Of a stretch of DNA of 5,389 nucleotides, positions 1-5,389 are shown in pieces (within the stretch, counting starts at the first letter, position 1; the number at the start of each line of letters is the position of its first letter). This stretch comes from Pirellulales bacterium (GTDB taxonomy: Bacteria; Planctomycetota; Planctomycetia; Pirellulales; Thermoguttaceae). The stretch spans positions 1 through 5,389 of the forward strand of contig JAUWJC010000319.1 of NCBI GenBank assembly GCA_030607895.1, written 5' to 3'. The notes under the pieces are model-generated. The model saw nothing but the letters and a program-made list of their open reading frames with translations. It searched no databases and was not told the origin of the DNA. The translations under genes were made by a program, and so were the position numbers.

Positions 1-83
1 AAGGTCTTTTGGACTCAGTCGACGAGGCGGGTATGAACTTGCCGGCCGACGTGAAAATAGAAAAGGCGCGGGAGGAGAAGTAA
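1..83 (+). CDS. 3' end of an unidentified protein gene (partial)
   Basis: Only the last 26 codons and the TAA stop (81-83) are present, with full codons starting at base 3. The tail begins GLLDSVDEAG and ends in a charged, lysine/glutamate-rich stretch (KIEKAREEK) that would suit a soluble, possibly helical C-terminus. The reading is supported by an open frame up to a stop that overlaps the next start by one base (TAATG), a normal coupling arrangement in a packed operon, and by a strong Shine-Dalgarno lying in its final codons. No domain is visible and no function can be assigned. From context it is probably the upstream member of the same operon. A MoxR ATPase or another exporter component would be plausible, but nothing in these residues shows it. 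Confidence 0.7.
   Translation, partial: GLLDSVDEAGMNLPADVKIEKAREEK
71..77 (+). promoter_or_regulatory. Shine-Dalgarno for the 627-residue membrane protein
   Basis: GGAGGAG lies 5 bases before the ATG at 83 and 8 bases before a second in-frame ATG at 86. It sits inside the last codons of the upstream gene. Its strength and spacing fix the start at 83 or 86, which matters because the palindromic repeat follows about 20 bases later and must therefore be translated. Confidence 0.8.
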
Positions 84-1966
84 TGATGAGGCGTTTTTCT
101 TATTCCTGGTTCCCATGCTCCGCACGGGAACGAATATTCTCCCGCATTCATCATTGTTTCCTGGCCCTTGGCATTGCGTTCCTCCTCCAATCCGCCGCGT
201 TGGCCGGAGTGAGGGTCGGCGACATTGAGGCCGCCGTGCAGCCTACCCCTAGCAGGGACAATACCTCGGGCGAATTCCACGGCACTTGCCACGGTTACGT
301 CGAGCTGCGCGTGCAACTGAAAAACAACTCGGCGAAGGATCGCATCGTACATCTTTCTTATCCCCCCAGCCGCGACGGATTGAGGGAATTCGGCACGGTG
401 GTTTCCCGAACGGTCCACGTCGCGGGAAAGCAGGCGGTTTCGGTTTCGCTCTATCAGCCGCCCCAGTATGTGGCCAAAGAGGCGTTGGAAGTCAGCGTGA
501 ACGGAGTGAAGGACGCCAAAATCATTCCCGTGGGCAGCACATACTCCCACAGCTACAACTACAACGAACCAGACCGCGTTGCGGTGCTTCTCGGCCGGGG
601 AGTTCCGCGAGAATTCTGCAATGGCATGCGCAAGGAATCCGCCACCGCGCCGGTAGCAGGTCCGATGGGAACCTCCTTGCCCTCGCCCTCGCCGGAAGCG
701 GAACGGTTCGCGTTCCTGCGGAGCGAATTGCCGGTTAGCCAGTGGAGTCATAATTGGCTGGGATATTCCTGCTTCGACGCCATCGTGCTTAGCGGCAAGG
801 AGGTGGAGAGCATGCCGCCCCAAGCGCGGTTGGCCATCCAGCGCTGGGTGGAGTGCGGCGGCACGCTGTTGATAAACTCGAAAATCACGCCGAAGGAGTT
901 TTTCCCGGGCGGACAAACCGATTCAAAGGGTAGATATCGGGTCGGATTAGGCCGCGTTATCGCCAGTCTCGGCGACGGCAAGCAAGGCTGGGAGGAAACC
1001 TATAAACTGCTGACGAGCACGCCGATTCATATCTATCGTCCGGACGAAGCCCCAGGCAACCGCTACGATCTACTGGTCGCCGAGACGACGGTCCCGGTCC
1101 GCGGACTGTTCGTGTTGGTGCTGCTGTTTGGGGTGGGCATCGGTCCGGCCAATTTGTGGCTGTTGTCAAAATACAAGCGGCGCATTTGGCTGTGGTGGAA
1201 CGTGCCCGCCATCTCTCTTTTGACTTGCCTGACAGTGTTTGGATACTCGCTGGCCTCGGAGGGCTGGACCGGCCGCGGCAAGACCGCCACACTGACCGTG
1301 CTCGACGAGCGTTGCCATCGCGCGACGACGATCGGATTTCTTTCGTTCTACTGCCCGTTGACGCCCTCGTCCGGACCGCGATTTAACACCGACACCGAAG
1401 TGACGCTGCTGGACACCCAGATAAGTCCCTGGCGTCGATTCTCGTCGCAGGGTTCGGATACCATGCGGTTCGTCAATTGGACCAAAGAGCAACATCTGAC
1501 TTCGGGCTGGGTGACGGCGCGCGTGCCGACCTACTTCCAAATCCGCAAGAACGAAGACCGCCGCGAGCGGCTTTCTGTCGAAAAGAACGAGGACGGGACG
1601 CTGAAGGTCGTCAACGCCCTGGGCGCCGACATCCGCCGGCTGTGTCTGGCCGATTCGTCGGGACGCATCTTCGAGGTCCATAAAATCCCCGCCGGCGCGG
1701 AGAGAACTCTCAAAGCCGACGAGAAAAAACTCGCTGCCAAGAGCATGGATTTCGTGCCGGGCCAGATCGCGCTCGGTTCCGACTGGCTGCAACGTTTCCG
1801 CTCCCTGACCGACAACAAGGATCTTTCCACCGTGCTCACGCCCGGCACTTATATTGCCTTTCTCGACAAGTCGCCGTTTGTCGAGTCGCCCTTGGACGGC
1901 GCGGAGACCGAGGACACGGCGGCAATCGTCTACGGCATCTCGAAGGGACAACAAGATGGACGTTAG
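83..1966 (+). CDS. Exported membrane-anchored protein with GATase-like segment, probable ABC-2 exporter accessory subunit
   Basis: A 627-residue protein. Seen: a basic, unusually long N-region (residues 1-24), a hydrophobic core (about 25-38) and an ALA cleavage site after residue 41, so a Sec signal peptide or uncleaved anchor. Residues about 43-155 are beta-rich and Ig-like. Residues about 161-270 read like a class I glutamine-amidotransferase-like Rossmann fold: strand DRVAVLL at 164-170, strand FDAIVLSG near 231-238, then a helix and WVECGGTLLI at 255-264. No catalytic triad is evident, so it is probably non-enzymatic. Two helices follow (about 342-362 and 369-391), joined by the basic loop KYKRR, which should be cytoplasmic; residues 392-627 would then lie outside. 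Known from memory: the motif VPVRGLF followed by a GP-containing helix recurs in uncharacterised planctomycete membrane proteins next to ABC-2 genes. Inference: accessory subunit of the exporter encoded just downstream, comparable in layout to GldG/ABC_transp_aux proteins but not demonstrably homologous. The start is ATG 83 or 86. Oddity: residues 8-17 are encoded by a palindromic repeat. Confidence 0.85.
   Translation: MMRRFSYSWFPCSARERIFSRIHHCFLALGIAFLLQSAALAGVRVGDIEAAVQPTPSRDNTSGEFHGTCHGYVELRVQLKNNSAKDRIVHLSYPPSRDGLREFGTVVSRTVHVAGKQAVSVSLYQPPQYVAKEALEVSVNGVKDAKIIPVGSTYSHSYNYNEPDRVAVLLGRGVPREFCNGMRKESATAPVAGPMGTSLPSPSPEAERFAFLRSELPVSQWSHNWLGYSCFDAIVLSGKEVESMPPQARLAIQRWVECGGTLLINSKITPKEFFPGGQTDSKGRYRVGLGRVIASLGDGKQGWEETYKLLTSTPIHIYRPDEAPGNRYDLLVAETTVPVRGLFVLVLLFGVGIGPANLWLLSKYKRRIWLWWNVPAISLLTCLTVFGYSLASEGWTGRGKTATLTVLDERCHRATTIGFLSFYCPLTPSSGPRFNTDTEVTLLDTQISPWRRFSSQGSDTMRFVNWTKEQHLTSGWVTARVPTYFQIRKNEDRRERLSVEKNEDGTLKVVNALGADIRRLCLADSSGRIFEVHKIPAGAERTLKADEKKLAAKSMDFVPGQIALGSDWLQRFRSLTDNKDLSTVLTPGTYIAFLDKSPFVESPLDGAETEDTAAIVYGISKGQQDGR
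105..133 (+). repeat. 29-base palindromic (REP-like) repeat, copy 1, inside a coding region
   Basis: A 10-position stem (109-118 with 122-131) closes a TCC loop (119-121). One stem position is an A·C mismatch (115/125). It matches 25 of 29 bases with the copy at 4369-4397. Pair 116/124 is T-A here and C-G in the other copy, a compensatory change supporting a selected or ancestral hairpin. It is read in frame as residues 8-17 of the exported protein. It resembles the abundant GTTCCCACGC-TCC-GCGTGGGAAC family I recall from Planctomycetota and some other bacterial genomes; genome copy number cannot be judged here. Confidence 0.85.
1943..1948 (+). promoter_or_regulatory. Shine-Dalgarno for the ABC ATPase
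   Basis: AAGGGA lies 7 bases before ATG 1956, inside the last codons of the upstream gene. It favours 1956 over the longer open frame from 1854, whose extra N-terminal residues are arginine-rich and unlike an ABC ATPase N-terminus. Confidence 0.65.
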
Positions 1967-2885
1967 AATTGTCAATCTGAAGCGGTATTTCGGCAAGACC
2001 CGCGCGGTGGACGATATCTCGTTCGAGTTTTCCTCCGGCAACGTGTTCGGATTTGTCGGTCCGAACGGGGCAGGGAAGACGACGGCGATGCGGATTCTGG
2101 CCACGCTCGACGACCCGACCGAGGGCAACGCGTACGTAGACGGAATTTCGTTGATCGACGATCCGGAGAAGGCTCGGCGCCACGTGGGGTTCATGCCCGA
2201 CGCCTTACCCGCCCATCGCGACATTACGGTCCACGAGTATCTCGATTTTTTTGCCCGTGCGTACGGTCTGCGGGGCGTCAAACGGCGTTCGGTGGTCGAT
2301 TCCGTCGAGCAGTTCACCAACCTGAAAGGCATCCGCGAAAAATTCCTTTATGCGCTGTCGAAGGGGATGAAGCAGCGAGTCAGCCTGGCCCGGGCGCTGG
2401 TCCACGATCCACCCGTCCTTATCCTCGACGAGCCGGCGGCCGGACTTGATCCACGCGCGCGGATCGAACTGCGAGAACTGCTCCGGGTGCTGGCCGACCG
2501 CGGCAAGGCCATACTCATCAGTTCCCATATCCTCACCGAGTTGGCCGAAGTCTGCAACGGCGCGGTGATTATTGAACAGGGAAAGATACTGCGGGCAGGC
2601 TCGATGGAGCAGATCGTCGCCGCCGAGTCGCCTCATCGGGTAATCGTCATCCGCGCGTCGAACGGAGCTGACTCGCTGCACAAGGAACTGCTCCAAGTGC
2701 CGCTGGTACAGGAGGCACGAATCATCGGCGAGGAAGTGGAAATTCGAGTCGACGGCGGCGAAGATTCGCACAGCGATATTTTGACTCATCTGGTCGGCAA
2801 GGGCTTCCGCATCCTGGACTTCCGCCAGCGACAGATGGACCTTGAAGACGTTTTCATGACTGTCACCAAGGGAGAAGTTCAGTGA
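1956..2885 (+). CDS. ABC-2 type transporter ATP-binding protein
   Basis: A 309-residue nucleotide-binding subunit of the CcmA/ABC-2 exporter class, expected to sit on the cytoplasmic face and drive the permease encoded next. Motifs seen: an aromatic A-loop candidate at Y11/F12; Walker A GPNGAGKTT at 35-43; signature LSKGMKQR at 134-141, the usual variant of LSGGQ in this class; Walker B VLILDEP at 154-160 with catalytic E159; D-loop AAGLD at 161-165; H-loop H191 in ISSH. At the Q-loop position the sequence reads GFMPD, so D82 replaces the usual glutamine. After about residue 225 comes a C-terminal regulatory-type domain ending in LEDVFMTVT, typical of ABC-2 ATPases. All other catalytic elements are intact and the length is normal (about 300-310). 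It overlaps the upstream gene by 11 bases and the permease by 4, indicating coupled translation. The family is certain; the substrate is not readable. Confidence 0.96.
   Translation: MDVRIVNLKRYFGKTRAVDDISFEFSSGNVFGFVGPNGAGKTTAMRILATLDDPTEGNAYVDGISLIDDPEKARRHVGFMPDALPAHRDITVHEYLDFFARAYGLRGVKRRSVVDSVEQFTNLKGIREKFLYALSKGMKQRVSLARALVHDPPVLILDEPAAGLDPRARIELRELLRVLADRGKAILISSHILTELAEVCNGAVIIEQGKILRAGSMEQIVAAESPHRVIVIRASNGADSLHKELLQVPLVQEARIIGEEVEIRVDGGEDSHSDILTHLVGKGFRILDFRQRQMDLEDVFMTVTKGEVQ
2868..2874 (+). promoter_or_regulatory. Shine-Dalgarno for the ABC permease
   Basis: AAGGGAG lies 7 bases before GTG 2882. It supports the GTG start, which overlaps the ATPase stop as GTGA. Confidence 0.7.
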
Positions 2886-4363
2886 AACGACTGTTCGCGT
2901 TTGCCTCGACCGTGGGCGATAGAATTAATCCGGTCGCCGTCAAGGAGTTTCGCCAGGCCGTGCAGAGCCGCTGGGTGAGCGCTATTTTCCTGCTCTTCCT
3001 GCTGTTGAACCTGGGCATCGTCGGCGGATATCTGATGCTCTCTCCCGACGCCGCCACCAGCATCGACGGCGGAAAGAATATCTTCATCGCCCTGGAGAGC
3101 ATTCTCTTTTTCACCTGCATCGGATTCGTCCCGCTCTACGCCGGCATCCGACTCTCGCTGGAACGCAACGATACGAACATCGATCTGTTCTTCGTCACCA
3201 CCATCACGCCGGGGGCCATCGTCCGGGGGAAATATTTGACCGCAATGGCTTTGACGTTGTTGATCTACAGCGCCTGCATGCCGTTCATGATCCTCACGTA
3301 CCTGTTGCGGGGAATCGATCTGCCGACGATCTTTGCCGTGCTTGCGATCGGGTTTATGGTCTGCGCCGGCGTCAACGCGATGGGGATTTTCGCCGGCTCC
3401 GTCTCGGGAAGCTGGCTTCTGCGCGGGCTGGTAGCCGTGGGAATGTTGATTTTTCTATTCATGACTGCCGTTATGTTCATCCAATCGGTCAGTACCGCGA
3501 TCATAATAGGTTGGGGGCTATTTGGCGTCTATACTACGTGGACCACCATTGGCACGATCCTACTCTTCGAGGCTCTGGCGATCGGCTTGCTCTACGTCCT
3601 GGCGGTGGCGCTGCTAAGTCCCAAACCGTCCAATCGGATGTTGGTTCCGCGCCTTTATATAACGGGCACTTGGTTGGTCGTCGGAGTCGTGGCGGCCATC
3701 TGGAGCTACATGCAAACGTCGGCCGATCCGATAATCGGCTGGGTCATATTCAGCACCTTCGGTTTCACGGCCATGATGGTGGACTCGCTCGGCGAGCGTG
3801 ACTCCTGGACCACGCGGGTGAAACGGACCATCCCGCGGAATCTGTTGTTGCGTCCGTTCGCGTTCTTGTTCTATTCCGGCTCGGCCGGGGGAATAATCTG
3901 GTGTGCGATCCTGTTTACTTCCACCATATTGGCGGCCATTAACTGGGGCCGGTATTTGAGTGCAAACCTTTCAGAACTCCATGAATGTTGCAGCAACGCG
4001 ACCCTTGTCTTCGGCTACTTTTTGTGCTACTGCCTTACGACGGCCTTCTTTTGCAAGGTGTTGCTGAAGAATATAAACATACCCAATCTTTCGGTGCTTG
4101 CCGCGTTTTTAGCGGTTCTCGCGTGTCTGGCGCCGTACTTGGTCGCCTTCTTCCTCGAAGACCTCGGGAGGACTTCGCTTCCCTGGTACATGATCGGCAG
4201 CCCAATGGTGCTGACGATGGAGAACCAAGCCGCCATAGACGCCGCCGGACCGTTTCTCTTGGTTTGGTTTGTAATAGCAGCGCTGGTCGCCATGCCCTGG
4301 GCGCTCGGCCAATGGCGGCGCTTCAAGCCACTGGAGACAACGAACTTGACACCAACAAATTGA
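2882..4363 (+). CDS. ABC-2 type transporter permease
   Basis: A 493-residue polytopic membrane protein, membrane partner of the ATPase just upstream. The start is GTG, overlapping the ATPase stop by 4 bases with a good Shine-Dalgarno. The N-terminus carries the family-typical NPVAVKEFRQAVQSRW (residues 16-31), an amphipathic entry helix before the first membrane span (about 32-52). A short outer loop (about 53-68) leads to span 2 (about 70-89). Then comes the cytoplasmic segment with IRLSLERNDTNIDLFFVTTITPGAIVRGKYL in outline, which matches the ABC-2 loop that contacts the ATPase. I count roughly 11-13 hydrophobic spans in all, about twice the six of a minimal ABC-2 permease, with a basic cytoplasmic stretch near residues 307-325 (GERDSWTTRVKR). 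The last span ends near residue 480 with a short polar tail. The larger size is common among planctomycete and GldF-like permeases. Substrate unknown. Confidence 0.93.
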   Translation: MKRLFAFASTVGDRINPVAVKEFRQAVQSRWVSAIFLLFLLLNLGIVGGYLMLSPDAATSIDGGKNIFIALESILFFTCIGFVPLYAGIRLSLERNDTNIDLFFVTTITPGAIVRGKYLTAMALTLLIYSACMPFMILTYLLRGIDLPTIFAVLAIGFMVCAGVNAMGIFAGSVSGSWLLRGLVAVGMLIFLFMTAVMFIQSVSTAIIIGWGLFGVYTTWTTIGTILLFEALAIGLLYVLAVALLSPKPSNRMLVPRLYITGTWLVVGVVAAIWSYMQTSADPIIGWVIFSTFGFTAMMVDSLGERDSWTTRVKRTIPRNLLLRPFAFLFYSGSAGGIIWCAILFTSTILAAINWGRYLSANLSELHECCSNATLVFGYFLCYCLTTAFFCKVLLKNINIPNLSVLAAFLAVLACLAPYLVAFFLEDLGRTSLPWYMIGSPMVLTMENQAAIDAAGPFLLVWFVIAALVAMPWALGQWRRFKPLETTNLTPTN

Positions 4364-4410
4364 ATTTACCTGGTTCCCACGCTCCGCGTGGGAGCGAGAT
4401 TACATACCAG
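4364..4410 (+). other. 47-base intercistronic spacer carrying a palindromic repeat
   Basis: This is the only real gap inside the operon. It holds the repeat at 4369-4397 and little else: no -35/-10 promoter pair and no T-run terminator is visible. The downstream gene has no convincing Shine-Dalgarno; the nearest GGAG (4391-4394) is inside the hairpin and 16 bases from the ATG, too far to be effective. Repeat insertion may have separated the DUF58 gene from an originally overlapping arrangement. Confidence 0.7.
4369..4397 (+). repeat. 29-base palindromic (REP-like) repeat, copy 2
   Basis: A 10-bp stem (4373-4382 with 4386-4395) with a TCC loop (4383-4385). It is fully paired except for a T·G wobble at 4374/4394. 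It differs from the copy at 105-133 at 4 of 29 positions; two of these differences (4380 and 4388) together preserve a base pair. It lies 5 bases after the permease stop and 13 bases before the DUF58 start. It lacks a T-run, so it is more likely an mRNA-stabilising or neutral dispersed repeat than an intrinsic terminator. Confidence 0.88.
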
Positions 4411-5280
4411 ATGGCAAATCCAATCGCTCAATACCTCTCGGAAGGGGAACAGGCCGGCGCACGGTATCGTCTGGCCGCGCCGCGCCGAGCACCCCAGGGG
4501 ACCGCCGGATCGCAATTGGGGCGGCTGGTCGGCGAGAGCATGGAGTTCATGGACCATCGCGAGTATCAGCCCGGCGACGACCTGCGGCGGCTGGACTGGG
4601 CCGCCTATGCCCGTAGCGACAAGATGATCGTCAAGCTCTATCGGCAAGAGGTTTGCCCGCATCTGGACGTGGTGCTCGACGGCTCGCGGTCGATGGCCTT
4701 GCGCGGCAGCGACAAGAATCGGGCCGCCGTGGGTCTGGCCGCGGCTTTGTGTACGGCAGCCGGAAACGCGGGCCACGCGCACCGCGCGTATCTGGCCGGC
4801 CGCGGTTGCCGGCCGATCGCCGGCGGCTCGCACTCGCCGACGCTTTGGCAGGGCCTGACGTTCGACTCCCAGGAAAGTCCGCCCGACTCGTTTCGCACCC
4901 TTCCGCCGATGTGGCGGCCGCAGGGAATTCGGGCGATCATCAGCGATCTGCTCTGGCTGGGCGATCCGCTGGAATTGCTGATGGGTTTGAGCGACCGCGC
5001 TGCGGCGGTCTACGTGCTCCAGGTTCTGGCGGCCGACGACGTGAACCCACCGCATCGCGGCAACGTCCGGCTGGTCGACAGCGAAGACGGCCGGATGGAG
5101 GAAATCTTCCTCGACGCGACCGCATCGGCCAGATATCAAAGCAACCTGCAACGTCACCGCGAGAGTTGGCACCGCGCGGCCCGGCAGGTCGGCGCCGTGT
5201 TCATCCCGCTGGTGGCCGAGCAGCTTTGTACCAACTGGGATTTCTCGCCGCTGGTCGAGGCGGGGATTTTTACCGTTTGA
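4411..5280 (+). CDS. DUF58 domain protein (vWA-like), cytoplasmic
   Basis: A 289-residue protein of the DUF58 family, close to the usual length. Seen: the family hallmark HREYQPGDDLRRLDW at residues 49-63; a following segment (YARSDKMIVKLYRQE) that also matches the family; a MIDAS-like DGSRS at residues 90-94 (D-x-S-x-S) ending a hydrophobic strand; and a later acidic strand end IISDLLW with D179. No signal peptide or membrane span is visible, so it is cytoplasmic. Family knowledge: DUF58 proteins usually pair with a MoxR AAA+ ATPase and often sit near Bat or transglutaminase-like genes; no such gene is complete here. The start ATG 4411 gives a family-like N-terminus (MANPIAQYLSEGEQAGARYRL). 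The frame stays open upstream to 3985, but that part overlaps the permease and reads as nonsense. Translation initiation looks weak or leaderless-like in the sense that no Shine-Dalgarno is properly placed. It probably belongs to the same transcript as the exporter. Confidence 0.93.
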   Translation: MANPIAQYLSEGEQAGARYRLAAPRRAPQGTAGSQLGRLVGESMEFMDHREYQPGDDLRRLDWAAYARSDKMIVKLYRQEVCPHLDVVLDGSRSMALRGSDKNRAAVGLAAALCTAAGNAGHAHRAYLAGRGCRPIAGGSHSPTLWQGLTFDSQESPPDSFRTLPPMWRPQGIRAIISDLLWLGDPLELLMGLSDRAAAVYVLQVLAADDVNPPHRGNVRLVDSEDGRMEEIFLDATASARYQSNLQRHRESWHRAARQVGAVFIPLVAEQLCTNWDFSPLVEAGIFTV

Positions 5281-5297
5281 ATAATGATCGGGAATAC

Positions 5298-5389
5298 ATG
5301 AGTACAACGCGTTTAGCGGTCGCCGGGGTGGCACGGGCATCTTGCCCGTGTTCCGGCCAGCACTGGCGACACGCCAGTGCCACCCACCG
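5298..5389 (+). CDS. Doubtful start of a further gene reading into the repeat (partial)
   Basis: ATG at 5298 opens a frame that stays open for 30 codons to the window edge, beginning MSTTRLAVAG. A weak GGGA (5290-5293) precedes it by 4 bases. Most of the frame (from about codon 10) is the two-hairpin repeat, so the openness may be chance in GC-rich repeat sequence. A signal-peptide-like or family-specific start is not visible. The more likely reading is that 5281-5389 is intergenic; the copy at 105-133 shows that a palindromic repeat can lie inside a real reading frame here, so I keep it as a low-confidence entry. Confidence 0.2.
   Translation, partial: MSTTRLAVAGVARASCPCSGQHWRHASATH
5325..5385 (+). 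repeat. Two-hairpin palindromic repeat with paired outer arms
   Basis: Three nested complementarities are visible. Hairpin 1 is an 8-bp perfect stem CACGGGCA/TGCCCGTG (5332-5339 with 5343-5350) and a TCT loop. Hairpin 2 is a 9-bp perfect stem (5360-5368 with 5372-5380) and an ACA loop. The outer arms GGGTGGCA (5326-5333) and TGCCACCC (5378-5385) are exact reverse complements, so the whole can fold as a three-way junction, although the arms share a few bases with the inner stems. I recall similar GGTGGCACGGGC-type elements as dispersed repeats in Pirellulales genomes. There is no T-run, so it is not a classical terminator. It may continue past 5385. Confidence 0.8.

Noticed and set aside
110..121. 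Cys12 of the exported protein as a lipoprotein lipobox cysteine
   Set aside because: It precedes the hydrophobic core and is encoded by the repeat. A lipobox cysteine must follow the core, where an ALA-G site is seen instead.
1854..1955. Upstream extension of the ABC ATPase
   Set aside because: The 34 extra residues are arginine-rich and overlap the upstream gene. ATG 1956 has a Shine-Dalgarno and a canonical ATPase N-terminus.
1166..2332. Long minus-strand open frame (388 codons) across the membrane-protein and ATPase genes
   Set aside because: It is antisense to two well-supported genes, low in recognisable motifs and arginine/serine-rich, as expected for a shadow frame in GC-rich coding DNA.
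105..4397. CRISPR or direct-repeat array
   Set aside because: Only two copies, 4.2 kb apart, each palindromic with no regular spacing and no cas gene.
3985..4410. Upstream in-frame extension of the DUF58 gene
   Set aside because: It lies inside the permease gene in another frame and through the palindrome, and its residues look nothing like a DUF58 N-terminus.
4794..4814. GGCCGGC/GCCGGCC inverted repeat inside the DUF58 gene
   Set aside because: A 7-bp match made of GC-rich alanine/glycine/arginine codons is expected by chance in this coding sequence, and no second copy is seen.
4366..5340. Minus-strand open frame (324 codons) opposite the DUF58 gene
   Set aside because: It covers the whole DUF58 gene, whose family motifs are unmistakable on the plus strand, and it runs through both repeats. 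Composition is typical of an antisense shadow.
5332..5350. Intrinsic terminator after the DUF58 gene
   Set aside because: The hairpin is perfect but is followed by TTCCGGCC, not a T-run. It belongs to a larger structured repeat.

Overview
The window looks like a piece of a high-GC Planctomycetota chromosome, probably of the Pirellulales type. Three things suggest this: the overall gene style; a locus that puts an ABC-2 exporter beside a DUF58 protein and a large signal-peptide-bearing membrane protein; and short palindromic repeats of a kind I remember from such genomes. The assignment rests on recognition, not on a search.

All credible genes lie on the + strand and are tightly packed. In order: the last 26 codons of an unidentified gene (1-83); a 627-residue exported, two-helix membrane protein with a GATase-like segment (83-1966); an ABC-2 type ATPase of 309 residues (1956-2885); a polytopic ABC-2 permease of 493 residues (2882-4363); a 47-base spacer holding a palindromic repeat; a DUF58 (vWA-like) protein of 289 residues (4411-5280); and a 109-base tail dominated by a two-hairpin repeat that runs almost to the window edge. 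The first four genes are joined by overlaps of 1, 11 and 4 bases with recognisable Shine-Dalgarno sequences, so they are almost certainly one translationally coupled transcript. The DUF58 gene probably belongs to it too, but its spacer was remodelled by the repeat and it has no good ribosome binding site.

Working model (inference): ATPase and permease form an ABC-2 exporter or membrane-remodelling complex. The large protein presents its N- and C-terminal domains outside the cytoplasmic membrane and may act as the exporter's accessory subunit, loosely like the GldA/GldF/GldG arrangement. The DUF58 protein is a cytoplasmic vWA-like partner that normally works with a MoxR AAA+ ATPase, which is not in this window. 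The substrate cannot be told from the sequence.

I do not see strong evidence for a wholly new system. The most interesting signals are the repeats: two copies of one 29-base palindrome with a compensatory base-pair change, one translated in frame inside a signal-peptide region and one in an intercistronic spacer, plus a nested two-hairpin element at the 3' end.
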